Positions 35,005-45,163 of a DNA stretch of 64,000 nt are shown one piece after another. The notes beneath the pieces are model-generated. The model was not told where the DNA came from. It made no database searches and saw nothing but the letters and a program-made list of their open reading frames with translations. The position numbers were made by a program, and so were the translations under genes. Location: positions 1-64,000 of the forward strand of contig NZ_BJYS01000009.1 of assembly GCF_007991635.1 (NCBI RefSeq). Direction: 5' to 3'. Source of the stretch: Adhaeribacter aerolatus. Its GTDB lineage: Bacteria > Bacteroidota > Bacteroidia > Cytophagales > Hymenobacteraceae. Each line of letters opens with the position of its first letter. Position 1 is the stretch's first letter.

Positions 35005-36135
35005 ATGGATACTTCTAAAATAAAACCCAAAGTTTTGCAGCAAACCATTGCCGCCAATAAAGTAGGCCGCAAGCCGGGCTATTTATACGTGCCGGCCGGT
35101 TCTTTTAAGCCGCGCCTGTTTTTATTATCGTTCGACGAAGATTTTTACCAGGAAAACGAATTTAACACATACGAAGAACTCCTCCATTTTTACCGGCAAC
35201 ATCCCCACGCCCGGCATTGGATAGATGTGCGTGGCTATGCCGATTTGCCGATTCTCGAAAAGTTTATCGCCGATTTCGATATTCATCCCCTGCAGATGGA
35301 AGACGTGATAAACGATTACCAGCGGCCCAAAGTGGAAGAAAATGACGGCCGCTTATTTATCATTTCCCGGATGATTAATTTCACCAAAGACAAATGCCTC
35401 GACGACGATCAGCTTTCTATTTTTACCGGCGCCAACTATGTAATAACCTTCCAGAGCGATTACGAAGATTGCCTGGACGTACTCCGGGAGCGCATTAAAG
35501 CCGGCAAGGGCGTACTCCGGAAACGGCCGGTACTATATTTGGCCTACGCCCTCATGGATGTAGTAATTGATAATTACTTTGTGGTGCTGATACAAATTGG
35601 TGAATATATTGAAGCGCTGGAAGACTGTTTGTTTGAGCAACCCGACAAAAAAACCTTAAACCAGATACTGAATATCCGCCGTGAGGTAAACAAGCTCCGC
35701 CGCATTGCCTGGTCGGAGCGCGATAAAATTAACGAAATGCTGCGCGACGAAGATCTGGTACCCGACGAAGACATGCGTCCCTATTTTAAAGACGCTTCTG
35801 ACCATACCATTCAGGTAATAGACCTGATTGATAATTACCGCGAGATGATTGGGAATCTGACGGAACTCTATTTATCAAACGTAAGCAACCGCATGAACGA
35901 AATTATGAAAGTGCTTACCATTATTTCGAGCATTTTTATTCCGTTGAGCTTTTTTGCCAGTTTGTACGGTATGAACTTTTCGCGCGAAAACCCGCACGGC
36001 GGCGTTAACCGCCTTAATATGCCGGAGTTGTACCATCCCTATGGCTACATTATTGTGCTCAGTGCCATGGGCTTGCTTGTATTATTTCAACTTTATTTTT
36101 TCTGGCGGAAGGGCTGGCTAAAATGGTCCGGGTAA
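35005..36135 (+). CDS. corA: CorA-type magnesium/cobalt transporter
   Basis: A 376-residue CorA family channel: a cytoplasmic alpha/beta funnel (HPLQMEDVINDYQRPKVEE) and two C-terminal transmembrane helices with the invariant YGMNF signature between them. It imports Mg2+ as a pentamer. I chose ATG 35005; a TTG at 34981 would add eight residues without clear support. It sits 145 bp downstream of yigZ in the same orientation, with no obvious terminator between. The end of the gene is followed by 929 bp of non-coding DNA. Confidence 0.92.
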   Translation: MDTSKIKPKVLQQTIAANKVGRKPGYLYVPAGSFKPRLFLLSFDEDFYQENEFNTYEELLHFYRQHPHARHWIDVRGYADLPILEKFIADFDIHPLQMEDVINDYQRPKVEENDGRLFIISRMINFTKDKCLDDDQLSIFTGANYVITFQSDYEDCLDVLRERIKAGKGVLRKRPVLYLAYALMDVVIDNYFVVLIQIGEYIEALEDCLFEQPDKKTLNQILNIRREVNKLRRIAWSERDKINEMLRDEDLVPDEDMRPYFKDASDHTIQVIDLIDNYREMIGNLTELYLSNVSNRMNEIMKVLTIISSIFIPLSFFASLYGMNFSRENPHGGVNRLNMPELYHPYGYIIVLSAMGLLVLFQLYFFWRKGWLKWSG

Positions 36136-36597
36136 TGGCAGCCGGTTCTTTTAGGTTACCGGAATAAACCCAAAATCAGAACTTGGTTTACAACGCAGCT
36201 ACCATGAAGCTTTTAAATTAGGGTTGTTCCGGTATTCACCAGCTACTAAGATTCGTATAATGGTCCCTAAAACGGGCACAGCCACAATATAGAAATAGCG
36301 CTGGGGCGAGAAAGTTAAGTAGCAGAATCAGAATTAAGTATAAACTTGTAAGAGCACTATGTACTTTTAAACAGGCCAGTATATAAGAATAATGTACCGT
36401 TTAAAACCTTTAGCTTGCAATGCCGGGCTAATAAGACAAGCTGTAAATATAACGAGGCTCAACCTGTCGCCTAGGCTTATTTAAAACCAGATCAGAACAT
36501 ATATTTTTTCGACTTTCTGTGAAACCCAAATGCGTAATTTAGAGTAAAGCTATAAAAATTAAATTTAAATATTTAAATATTAAAATTAATTAATATT

Positions 36598-36627
36598 TTT
36601 GGTTACAAAATTATATCTTTACATTTG
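36598..36627 (+). promoter_or_regulatory. Bacteroidota-type promoter of the exopolysaccharide locus
   Basis: TTTG at 36598-36601 and TACATTTG at 36620-36627 are 18 nt apart, matching the TAnnTTTG consensus. It lies in a very AT-rich stretch, and transcription would start near 36633, 430 bp before the first gene. Confidence 0.6.
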
Positions 36628-36632
36628 TTCTA

Positions 36633-37064
36633 TTAATTCTAAATAGAATCAATTTTATACGGAATATAAGGAAACTTTTTTCAGGAACCGGGACGGCAGC
36701 GGCAGAAGCTTTACAAAATATTACTCGGTTTATACCAGCCTCCACCCATACCACCTGGTAAGTCAGACCTAAAAAAATTTGTCTGGCACGAAAGAGCCAT
36801 TTTGTATACCAACGATTCTTTAATTTTTTTAAGTATAAAGTTAAGACCGGTGCTGTTTGCCCGGGATTTAATATAGAGGCGATAAAAAATTTGAAACCAG
36901 GTATAACAAAAAAGTTATAAACTATTAGAAAAGTTAAATCGTCCGTAAATTTTGTACCCGGACAGCTTTTGTCAGATGCGAGCAACCAAGAATATTTACT
37001 TGTTACGATTAATATAGACCCATTACTTTTAAAACCGACTAAGTTTAACAAACCGTAAAACTCA
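36633..37064 (+). other. Long untranslated leader of the exopolysaccharide operon
   Basis: About 430 nt between the predicted start of transcription and the Wza-like gene. It contains a small hairpin (TACCAG 36733-36738 with CTGGTA 36755-36760) and no convincing coding frame. The 36136-36597 part before the promoter also shows nothing recognisable. Leader length suggests post-initiation control, which is inference. Confidence 0.4.
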
Positions 37065-37817
37065 ATGAAATTAATTAATCGCGCTATTTTTTATCTAACT
37101 GCTTTAATTTTAATCTCTTCCTGTGCCTCCAGCAAAAAATTCATTTTGTTGCAGGATCAACAAGCCGATGCGCAGAACAACCAAAACGAATTAATTAAAT
37201 CCTTTACTTTAAAAGAAAAAGAATACCTGATTAAAGAAGATGATCGCCTGCTGATTAATATCTTCAGCATGACCGAAGAAAGATTTAACTTTTTAAACGA
37301 CCGGCCCGAAGTAGAAGTTACCGTAGATAGCAAGGGGCAAATTGACCTGCCGGTGATTGGCCTGGTTAAAATTAGCGGTTTAACCATACCAAACGCCGAG
37401 AAAAAAATAAAAACAGCGGCCACCGATTATTTAAAAAATCCCCGCATAGCCATTAAATTATTAAATTTTAATTACACGGTAATTGGTGAGGTGGGCAAAC
37501 AAGGCACTATTAATGTTATTGACCCGCAAGTAAATGTACTAGAAGCCATTGGTCAGGCCGGCGGTTTCAGCGAATTTGCCGATCGCCAGAACGTCCGGCT
37601 TATTCGTCATGAAAATGGCAAAGCCAATATTTACCAAATAAATGTGCTGGAAGATAATCTGCTGCTATCGGATAAGTTTTTCTTGCAGCCAAACGATGTT
37701 ATTCTGGTAAACTCCGTGAGTAGAAGAACAACCAGCCGGGATCGATTGAGTACTGTTAGTATTATTCTCTCTATTGTTACCAGTTTAAGTTTTGTCCTGT
37801 TACGGGTAAATAATTAA
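37065..37817 (+). CDS. Polysaccharide export lipoprotein (Wza-like)
   Basis: A 250-residue outer-membrane polysaccharide export protein. The lipobox LISSC with Cys near residue 20 marks a lipoprotein; the Poly_export domain (YLIKEDDRLLINIFS, VDSKGQIDLPVIGLVKISG) and an SLBB segment (YTVIGEVGKQGTINV to GGFSEFADRQNVRLIR) follow. A C-terminal hydrophobic segment (VSIILSIVTSLSFVLL) is usual in Bacteroidota members. It should form the export pore with the Wzc-like protein encoded at 38706. First gene after the long leader. Confidence 0.93.
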   Translation: MKLINRAIFYLTALILISSCASSKKFILLQDQQADAQNNQNELIKSFTLKEKEYLIKEDDRLLINIFSMTEERFNFLNDRPEVEVTVDSKGQIDLPVIGLVKISGLTIPNAEKKIKTAATDYLKNPRIAIKLLNFNYTVIGEVGKQGTINVIDPQVNVLEAIGQAGGFSEFADRQNVRLIRHENGKANIYQINVLEDNLLLSDKFFLQPNDVILVNSVSRRTTSRDRLSTVSIILSIVTSLSFVLLRVNN

Positions 37818-37834
37818 AATTACTTTTGCCTCAC

Positions 37835-38410
37835 ATGTCAGTAAAGGCGTCAGAAAACCGGAAGGTAAACTTATCAAAATACAACAACGACTGGTATAAG
37901 CCAGGTGGTTCGGCTATGAAGCGTACTATCTGGTTTTTTCTCAACGCTTTGGTATTTATAAATCCGCTGGTGCCGGTAAATGGCCTTAAAATTTGGCTGT
38001 TGCGTATGTTCGGGGCCCGGATTGGTAAAGGCGTGGTTATAAAACCTAATGTAAATATTAAATATCCCTGGCTTTTAACCATTGGCAACCACGTCTGGAT
38101 CGGCGAAAAAGTTTGGATCGACAACCTGGCCCCCATAATTATACACGATAATGTAACGCTCTCGCAGGGAGCCATGTTGCTAACGGGGAGCCATAATTAT
38201 AAATCAGAAACCTTTGATTTAATGGTAAATAAAATTATTTTAGAAGAGGGCGCCTGGATTGGCGCGCAGGCGGTGGTTTGTCCGGGTGTTATTTGCTGCT
38301 CGCACAGCATTCTGGCTGTAGGGTCGGTGGCCACCCAAAACCTGGAGCCTTATCTTATTTATCAGGGTAATCCGGCCGAGAAAAAGAGAGAACGCATCAT
38401 TAATTTTTGA
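37835..38410 (+). CDS. WcaF-like colanic-acid-type acetyltransferase
   Basis: A 191-residue left-handed beta-helix acetyltransferase close to WcaF. The N-terminus KVNLSKYNNDWYKPGGS and MFGARIGKGVVIKPNVNIKY are typical, with the catalytic His in LTGSHNYKSETFDL. It would O-acetylate a sugar of the exopolysaccharide from acetyl-CoA. The start is set at ATG 37835; a TTG at 37826 adds three residues. It is 17 bp downstream of the export lipoprotein gene. Confidence 0.9.
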   Translation: MSVKASENRKVNLSKYNNDWYKPGGSAMKRTIWFFLNALVFINPLVPVNGLKIWLLRMFGARIGKGVVIKPNVNIKYPWLLTIGNHVWIGEKVWIDNLAPIIIHDNVTLSQGAMLLTGSHNYKSETFDLMVNKIILEEGAWIGAQAVVCPGVICCSHSILAVGSVATQNLEPYLIYQGNPAEKKRERIINF

Positions 38411-38705
38411 TATTTCTACCTAATTATAAGTATTGTAAGGCTATTTACCGTAATACAGTTGTTACCATTAAATTTTAAACCAATGTGAGAGAGCCGTACA
38501 AAAGTGAAAATAGAATTTGGTTTAAAGTTTGGTTGCCACAAATTAATGGCTGAATGCAATCAACTACCTTTTCTAACCCTGTAAAAAAATGAAATTTATC
38601 TAAATTGTAAGTTGTCGCCGGCTTTGGCTTGTAAATTGCTGCAAAAAATAATCAGTAATTTCTGCCGCCTGGTAAAACATAATAAAATTATTCTAGCTCA
38701 TTAAA

Positions 38706-41054
38706 ATGGATTTATCGCAACCCCCCAGAGTCAATAAAAAGACTACCTTTAAAAACCGCTTATTACTTAAAAGACTACTTGCCCATAAATATCTCTTTTT
38801 GGTAAGTGTTTTGCTTTTTCTGACGGGTGCCTACTTTCATAATCTGTATACCCCGCCGGTGTATTTGGTTAAATCTTCGGTACTGGTAAAAGAGGCCGAC
38901 CCGAGCCAGAGCGATATGGCGCAGATTTTATACGAGAAGACTGGTAGTGAAGCGCCGGTGAAAAACATGGCCGATGAAATCGCGATTCTGAAGTCATTTC
39001 CGTTTATCTACCGGACCATGAAAACCCTTAATTTCCGGGTTTCTTATTTTACTAAAGACCAGTTAACTACCCGCGAAATGTATGAGAACCTGCCATTCCG
39101 GGTTTCTTTTATAGATTCTACGTTAACCAACACGGTAACCGGCTCTCCTTTCCAGATTACTTTTATTGATAAAAATTATTATACCCTGGAAAACGAAGGC
39201 CATGGGTTAACGAAAGAAAATGCGCAATGGAAAGCCCAGCACAAAGTAGGCGAAACCGTTATGGTAAACGGAAACTCGCTCTTGGTAGAAATAACGCCGG
39301 ATTTTAAAGTGGAACAACACGCGCGGAAAGATTATGAATTTATTATTCACGACTGGAACAGCTTGGTAATGGGTGCCAAGGGTAGTATTTCTATTTTGTT
39401 TCCGGAAAACGAAAGCTCGGTGCTGGATATTTACTACGAAACCAGCATTCCGCAAAAAGGAATTGATTTTCTGAACGCTTATACCAAGCAATACATCGAT
39501 TATAAGTACGAAAACAAAAACAAAGCTGCCACCCAAACTTTAGATTTTATTGACGAACAGTTAGCTGCTACCCGGAGTACCTTAACCCAGGTAGAAAGAC
39601 AAAAAGAAGCCTTTAAAGCAGAAAATACTTACTCCGAGGCTAACTCCATGACTGACCGAGGGCTTTCTGCCCTGTCGCAGCTAGAGAACGATAAAGCCGG
39701 TTTAATTGTAAACGAACGGTATTATAATTCTATTCTGCAGTCTTTAAATTCAGAACGGAATTTAGATAAACTGGTGGTACCCTCTTCGATTGGTATTGAT
39801 GATCCTGTGCTGAATAATCTAATCAGCCAATTGGTTGAGTTGCAAATAGAAAGAAATACTTTCTCCAGCGGTGGCCAGACCAAAAACCCGGTTTACCAGG
39901 AGTTGACCATCAAAATAAATAATATCAGAAGAACGCTGCAGGCCAACCTGAACAGCTTACTGGCCTCTAACCGCATTCGTCTGAGCCAGATTAACTCCCG
40001 TAGCCGGACCTTCCAGGAAAACGTAAACCAAGTACCGAAAGCCGAACGGCAATTTGTTAACATCGAACGGTTGTATGAGCTAAACAGCACTATTTACCAA
40101 ACACTGTTACAGAAAAAAGTAGAGGCCGGTATTATTAAAGCTTCGGCTACCATTCAGAACCGGGTAATAGAACCGGCTTACAACGAAAGTGGCGCGCCTA
40201 TTCAACCCAAGAAAACAAATACTTATATTCTGGCATTGCTGTTGGGCTTAGGCTTACCATTTGCTTTTGTTTGGATAAAAGGTGCCATGAATAATAAAAT
40301 CGCCTCGAAAGACGATGTTATGAGCCTGACCTCGATGCCGGTTTTGGGTACTATTTACCACAACACCACTTCGTCGCCGTATGCCATTACTACCAATTCC
40401 CGAACAGCTATCTCCGAATCTTTCCGGGTACTGCGTTCAACCCTCAACTCGATGGGGGTAAATAAACCATCGCAGGTGTTATTGGTTACCTCTACCAGCA
40501 GTGGCGAAGGTAAAACCTTTAACTCTATCAATATTGCTTCTTCGCTGGCCTTAGCCCGGAAGAAAACAATTTTAATTAACCTCGACCTCCGGATTTACAG
40601 CCAGTTGCATAAACTGATGAAACAGGAAGTGGGTATCAGTTCTTACCTTAACGGCGATATTGACATCAAAGACATTATATTCCCGACGGATAACCCGATG
40701 CTGGACACCATAGCCACCGGACCGCTGCCGAATAACCCGGCCGAGTTAATTCTGGATGATCGGTTCCCGTTGTTGATTAACCACCTGCGCGAAAACTACG
40801 ATTACATCATTATTGATAGTCCGCCACTGGGTATTGTTTCGGATCCGTACATTATTGCCCGATACACCGACTTAAATTTACTGGTAATTCGCCAGGGTTA
40901 TACACCAAAAGATAAGTTAGTGGAGCTGGAGCAAATCTATCAGGAAGGCAGAATCAGAAACGTGGGTATTATCCTGAACGACGTACCGGCCAGCAACGAT
41001 AAATACCAGTACGGTTACTTCTCCGACGACAAAAAGAAAGTTAAAGCTTTATAA
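38706..41054 (+). CDS. Polysaccharide co-polymerase/BY-kinase (Wzc-like)
   Basis: A 782-residue inner-membrane chain-length regulator fused to a tyrosine autokinase. TM1 at about 30-48 and TM2 at about 507-524 bracket a periplasmic Wzz/GNVR region with long coiled coil. The cytoplasmic kinase has Walker A SSGEGKT near 598, Walker A' ILINLDLR near 622 and Walker B DYIIIDSPP near 698. A short C-terminal Tyr cluster (KYQYGYF) near 768-774 is the likely autophosphorylation site. It works with the Wza-like lipoprotein in export. A stem-loop follows the stop. Confidence 0.94.
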   Translation: MDLSQPPRVNKKTTFKNRLLLKRLLAHKYLFLVSVLLFLTGAYFHNLYTPPVYLVKSSVLVKEADPSQSDMAQILYEKTGSEAPVKNMADEIAILKSFPFIYRTMKTLNFRVSYFTKDQLTTREMYENLPFRVSFIDSTLTNTVTGSPFQITFIDKNYYTLENEGHGLTKENAQWKAQHKVGETVMVNGNSLLVEITPDFKVEQHARKDYEFIIHDWNSLVMGAKGSISILFPENESSVLDIYYETSIPQKGIDFLNAYTKQYIDYKYENKNKAATQTLDFIDEQLAATRSTLTQVERQKEAFKAENTYSEANSMTDRGLSALSQLENDKAGLIVNERYYNSILQSLNSERNLDKLVVPSSIGIDDPVLNNLISQLVELQIERNTFSSGGQTKNPVYQELTIKINNIRRTLQANLNSLLASNRIRLSQINSRSRTFQENVNQVPKAERQFVNIERLYELNSTIYQTLLQKKVEAGIIKASATIQNRVIEPAYNESGAPIQPKKTNTYILALLLGLGLPFAFVWIKGAMNNKIASKDDVMSLTSMPVLGTIYHNTTSSPYAITTNSRTAISESFRVLRSTLNSMGVNKPSQVLLVTSTSSGEGKTFNSINIASSLALARKKTILINLDLRIYSQLHKLMKQEVGISSYLNGDIDIKDIIFPTDNPMLDTIATGPLPNNPAELILDDRFPLLINHLRENYDYIIIDSPPLGIVSDPYIIARYTDLNLLVIRQGYTPKDKLVELEQIYQEGRIRNVGIILNDVPASNDKYQYGYFSDDKKKVKAL

Positions 41055-41085
41055 ACATCCGCTTTCTTAAATTACTGATAAATAG

Positions 41086-41144
41086 AGGTGGGCTTATTTC
41101 TAACGCCGTATTGCCAAAAGCAACGGAAAAGAATAAGCCCACCT
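41086..41144 (+). terminator. Stem-loop after the BY-kinase gene
   Basis: AGGTGGGCTTATT (41086-41098) pairs perfectly with 41132-41144 across a 33-nt loop. It lies 31 bp after the wzc-like stop and before the acyltransferase gene. There is no strong T-run, so it may be a partial terminator or an mRNA-stabilising hairpin separating two parts of the operon. Confidence 0.5.
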
Positions 41145-41288
41145 ATATCAAATCTGGCCAAACTCAATTTTACAATAAATTGAGTTATTCAGAATGATTT
41201 TAAAATTGAAAGTCTAAGGTTTAATATTTCCTGACCAGCAAAACCGGCCTAAACCAGTACTCTAACGGCAAATTACTTTTATTACCTA

Positions 41289-42383
41289 ATGAGCATTTTT
41301 ACTCCAACCTTTAGCTTAAAAAGTTTTTTAACAGGCCCTGGTTTTTTAAGGTTGGTCTTAGCCTTAATTGTGGTTTTTCACCATAATACCAAATATTTAA
41401 AAATTGGCGAATTTGCGGTTTTTGCCTTTTTTATGCTGAGCGGCTACTGGATTCATAAGATGTATAAAGAAAAATACGACTTACTGGAAAGCCCGTATTA
41501 TTCATTTATTACCAGCCGTTGGTTACGCATTTACCCCACTTATATTTTTAATTTAATACTTGTACTCTTAATCGTATTTGTTTTTAAGTGGTCGCCGGAA
41601 GGGTTGCAGGCCTATGTCGAAGACGGCGACAGCCGGTTTTGGTTTAGCAATATTTTTTTACTGACTTACAACCAACTGCCGGTGCCGCTGATGTTTCTGG
41701 TTCCAGCCTGGTCTTTAGATATTGAGTTACAATTTTATATTATTTTTCCGCTCATTTTTCTGTGCTTAACCCGTACTAAACCCGTTTGGGTTTACCTGGC
41801 TTGTTTCCTGGTTTCAGTAATAGCCAACACCTTACTGCACCATATTTTCCAGGGCACAGTAATTACAGGTATTCATTTTTTCCTGGTTGGCTCTTTGCTG
41901 TATGTTACCGATTATAAGCCCGGCAAATCCGCAGTTTACCTCTCGGCGTTAATATTTATCGCCTTATTGAGCATTAATTACCTGCACCCGGTGCTGCGGA
42001 CCAATATGTTTGCCAGCAACCGCGACCTGATGTGGCTGGGCATGAATTACCACGAATTATTTAACACGGCTTTGGCCATTGTTATTATTCCCATCCTGGC
42101 AGCCAATGTAAAACAGCCCAGCCCGCCTACCGACCGGCTGATGGGTAATTTATCGTATGATATTTATTTATTTCATTGGGTATTAGCGCTCCCTTACAAC
42201 TACTTTTTCGCGCATTTGCCATTGGTGCAGCGTCTGCCCTATTTCATTCTCTATTTCATAGTTACCCTGGTAGGCAGTTACGGCATTTATAAGCTTATCG
42301 ACGAACCGGTGGAGCGCTTGCGTAAAAAATGGATAAAAGAAACAAAAAAACCAGTTGGCCTGGAAGTACAAAAAATAAGGTAA
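41289..42383 (+). CDS. Acyltransferase 3 (OafA-like)
   Basis: A 364-residue membrane acyltransferase with about ten helices. Family marks are LRLVLALIVVFHHNTKY with the catalytic His, FAVFAFFMLSGYWI and SRWLRIYPTY (Arg motif). It would transfer acetyl or another short acyl group to a sugar of the growing polysaccharide. It is 145 bp downstream of the stem-loop and 56 bp upstream of the next GT4 gene. A second modifying enzyme after the WcaF-like protein suggests a heavily acetylated polymer. Confidence 0.9.
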   Translation: MSIFTPTFSLKSFLTGPGFLRLVLALIVVFHHNTKYLKIGEFAVFAFFMLSGYWIHKMYKEKYDLLESPYYSFITSRWLRIYPTYIFNLILVLLIVFVFKWSPEGLQAYVEDGDSRFWFSNIFLLTYNQLPVPLMFLVPAWSLDIELQFYIIFPLIFLCLTRTKPVWVYLACFLVSVIANTLLHHIFQGTVITGIHFFLVGSLLYVTDYKPGKSAVYLSALIFIALLSINYLHPVLRTNMFASNRDLMWLGMNYHELFNTALAIVIIPILAANVKQPSPPTDRLMGNLSYDIYLFHWVLALPYNYFFAHLPLVQRLPYFILYFIVTLVGSYGIYKLIDEPVERLRKKWIKETKKPVGLEVQKIR

Positions 42384-42439
42384 TGTGCCGGGCAACCTAA
42401 AACAACGGGCACCCGAATTACCGGCCTGCATTTGCATCC

Positions 42440-43654
42440 ATGAAAACACCTGAAATTATATCCTTCCATCCGGGCAAACAACATAACCTGGAACAAGCTT
42501 ACCAGATAGCCAAATCGTTCAAAGATTACAAGCACCTCACCAGCTTGTATTTCGATGAGAAAACGGTACAGGTTTGGGGAAATATTTCGCCTAAAATTGG
42601 GGCTAACCTTAAAAAGCGTTCGGCGCCCTTACCGGCCAGTTTTGTAGATACCAATATGCTGCCGGAAATTAAGATGCTGCTGAAAAGAAAGCTGGGGTAT
42701 AAAGCTAAAAATGCCGATTACCTGGACCGCAACGAAATTTTTCAGGAATGGATAATTAAGAACTACGCGCCGCCCAAAATCTGTATTGGCTATGATACTT
42801 CCAGTTGGGTGGTTTTCGAAAAATGGAAAAATAAATCGTTCCTGATTCTGGATTTATCCATTGCCATACCGCAGTATAAACTAACGCTGGCCCAGGAATA
42901 TAAATCGGATGCGGCATTTATTCAGAACCAAACCAAAGACGATGGCCCGAGCTACGCGATTTATGCAAAAGAACTGGAACTGGCCGACCTTATTCTCTGC
43001 GGTTCCGAATTTGTACGAGATTCGTGTTTATCGGTAGGTACAGACCCGGCTAAATTAGTAGTACTGCCTTACGGCGCCGACTTAAATAAATTCAGCAACA
43101 AAGCCGGGCAGCCGCAGAACCCGGCCAAAATAAAAATTGCTTTCGTAGGCGCCGTTAATTACCGCAAAGGTGCCGATGTGGTATTACAAGCCTGGGAAAA
43201 CATTTTAGAAGAATATCCGCAGGCCGAACTTCATTTCTACGGCAATGTGCAAATGGAAGTACCTACGAATCTGGCGCGGGTTTTTTACCACGGTTTTATT
43301 CATCAGGACAGTTTGGTAACCGAGTTAAAAACGGCCCAAATATCTATTTTACCCAGTTTTTTAGAAGGTAGTTCGCTGGCTATTTACCAATCGATGGCCA
43401 TGGGTTTGGCAGTTATTACTACACCTAACACCGGCAGTATTATCGAGCATCAAAAAAACGGTTTGCTGGTGCGTTACGGTTCGGTTGCGGAAACCACGGC
43501 TGCCTTACGCCAACTCATCGAAGACAAAGTGCTCCGGACCCGGCTGGCCGCCGCTGCCCAAGCCGATATTCAGGAATATTCCTGGGATAATTACGGGAAA
43601 AAGCTAAACAGCTTACTCCAGCGTGTGCTGCAAAAAACCATTAGCTTAAAATAG
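42440..43654 (+). CDS. Glycosyltransferase family 4
   Basis: A 404-residue GT-B enzyme. The C-terminal domain shows KIAFVGAVNYRKGADVVLQA for nucleotide-sugar binding and the EGSSLAIYQSMAMGLAVI form of the family's E-x7-E region. The N-terminal domain is less conserved and holds the acceptor site. It likely transfers a hexose to the lipid-linked repeat unit. Start ATG at 42440, co-directional with its neighbours. Confidence 0.9.
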   Translation: MKTPEIISFHPGKQHNLEQAYQIAKSFKDYKHLTSLYFDEKTVQVWGNISPKIGANLKKRSAPLPASFVDTNMLPEIKMLLKRKLGYKAKNADYLDRNEIFQEWIIKNYAPPKICIGYDTSSWVVFEKWKNKSFLILDLSIAIPQYKLTLAQEYKSDAAFIQNQTKDDGPSYAIYAKELELADLILCGSEFVRDSCLSVGTDPAKLVVLPYGADLNKFSNKAGQPQNPAKIKIAFVGAVNYRKGADVVLQAWENILEEYPQAELHFYGNVQMEVPTNLARVFYHGFIHQDSLVTELKTAQISILPSFLEGSSLAIYQSMAMGLAVITTPNTGSIIEHQKNGLLVRYGSVAETTAALRQLIEDKVLRTRLAAAAQADIQEYSWDNYGKKLNSLLQRVLQKTISLK

Positions 43655-43841
43655 ACCTATTCCGGAGGAGACATAAAATTGCTTTTTAGACCTTAATACT
43701 TAATTTGTTATACTTTTATCTATTATATCGCGCTAACCACTAAATAAACCCTGCTAAAACCACGCTGACTGCTGATGCCGGTAAATGGCAATTTTATCTT
43801 TAACTTTATAGCACCAATATTACCCCGACCGACCAATTATT

Positions 43842-45092
43842 ATGAGTGAGTTATTTTTATATTTATTTTATTTCCTGTGCGGCGGCCTCTTTCTGAAAAC
43901 GGTTATTGAGCCTCGGCTTATTTTTGAATATCCTTACTTTCTGGCGGGTATATTTATTATCTTCCTGGTACCCCAAACCATTATTCTCTACAACCAGCCC
44001 TACCTGGTGCCCAACAGTAACCTGGTTCCTATTTTCAGCATGTGCTTTTTATGTTTGGGTATGGGGGCGCTGGGTTATTATGTAGCGCCCTTAATTAAAC
44101 TAGGAAATAATTTAAATGTGCCGCTCAACCTCCATAAACTTAAAATAGTGGGCATCATTTATATGGCGCTGGGGTATTTCTTTTTATTTCTGATAAACCG
44201 CGAAATAGGCAATTCTGATGAGGAAGTAACCCAGCTATCTGGTTCGGTTACCATCTATTTTATGTTCTTCAACGTAATTTATATTGCCTTTCCTATATTC
44301 CTTTATTTTAGTTTCCGGAAACCCAATTTTGTTAATATTTTACTCACGGTTTTATCAGCGCTGCCTACCCTTAACTTAATTATTTTTGCCGGCCGGCGGG
44401 AGCCAACTGCCCTCTTTGTCTTATCAATTGCGCTTACTATGTTTTACCAAAGAGGCTTTGTACCACCGCGGGCCGCTATTATTGGTATTATTGTGTTTGC
44501 CATGTTAATTATACCGGCCATTGGCGATTACCGCGAAAAAGCCGAAGAAGATCCCTGGCTGGCCCTCACTTCTCTGGACTTACAAGAAAGCTTTAAAAAT
44601 TATTTTAAAGTAGAAGAAAATGAAGTGCTGGAATTAGCGGTAGCCGCGCACGTTCTCGACTCGTATTCTTTTCACGGAGAATACACGTTTGGCGCCAGTT
44701 ACTGGAACGAAATGGTGTTCCGGTATGTACCCGGCCAGTTGTTAGGTACCGATTTTAAGGAATCGCTGTACATCGGCGAACGTACGGTAGTTTACCGCAA
44801 CGGTTACCAGCGGCCACCCGGCCTTACCATTACCGGCCTGGCCGATAGTTTTCAGCAATTCAGTTATTTTGGATTTATATTCTTCTTCTTTTTAGGAGGT
44901 TTCTTCCGGTACCTCTGGAGAATCTCGCAGACAGAAGGAAATTTATTGGTTCAGATTTTATACATGTTGTGCGTAATACAAGCTTTGTTGTCGGTTACCC
45001 ACTCTACAGTTGTTTTCCTGCCGGGTATATTCTTTAGCTTTATTGCGCTTTGGGGGGCCGCGCTGTACGCCAAAGCCGAAACCGAAGAATAG
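43842..45092 (+). CDS. O-antigen/exopolysaccharide polymerase (Wzy-like)
   Basis: A 416-residue protein with about ten hydrophobic helices and a larger hydrophilic loop (about 230-320: DPWLALTSLDLQESFKNYFK, then HVLDSYSFHGEYTFGAS). Helix count, loop position and locus context fit a Wzy polymerase, whose sequences are poorly conserved. It would join lipid-linked repeats in the periplasm. No flippase gene is present next to it; the Wzx of 30498-31745 or one outside the window may serve. Confidence 0.7.
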   Translation: MSELFLYLFYFLCGGLFLKTVIEPRLIFEYPYFLAGIFIIFLVPQTIILYNQPYLVPNSNLVPIFSMCFLCLGMGALGYYVAPLIKLGNNLNVPLNLHKLKIVGIIYMALGYFFLFLINREIGNSDEEVTQLSGSVTIYFMFFNVIYIAFPIFLYFSFRKPNFVNILLTVLSALPTLNLIIFAGRREPTALFVLSIALTMFYQRGFVPPRAAIIGIIVFAMLIIPAIGDYREKAEEDPWLALTSLDLQESFKNYFKVEENEVLELAVAAHVLDSYSFHGEYTFGASYWNEMVFRYVPGQLLGTDFKESLYIGERTVVYRNGYQRPPGLTITGLADSFQQFSYFGFIFFFFLGGFFRYLWRISQTEGNLLVQILYMLCVIQALLSVTHSTVVFLPGIFFSFIALWGAALYAKAETEE

Positions 45093-45163
45093 CTTACCTA
45101 AGTATTACCATTTGCTCAACTCCCAAAAGCCCTTTATTAAAGTTTTAAATTTATTTCCTGCCC

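Noticed and set aside
36611-37051. 146-codon minus-strand open frame in the exopolysaccharide leader
   Set aside because: No recognisable domain, unusual composition and full overlap with the predicted transcribed leader; likely a chance frame in AT-rich DNA.
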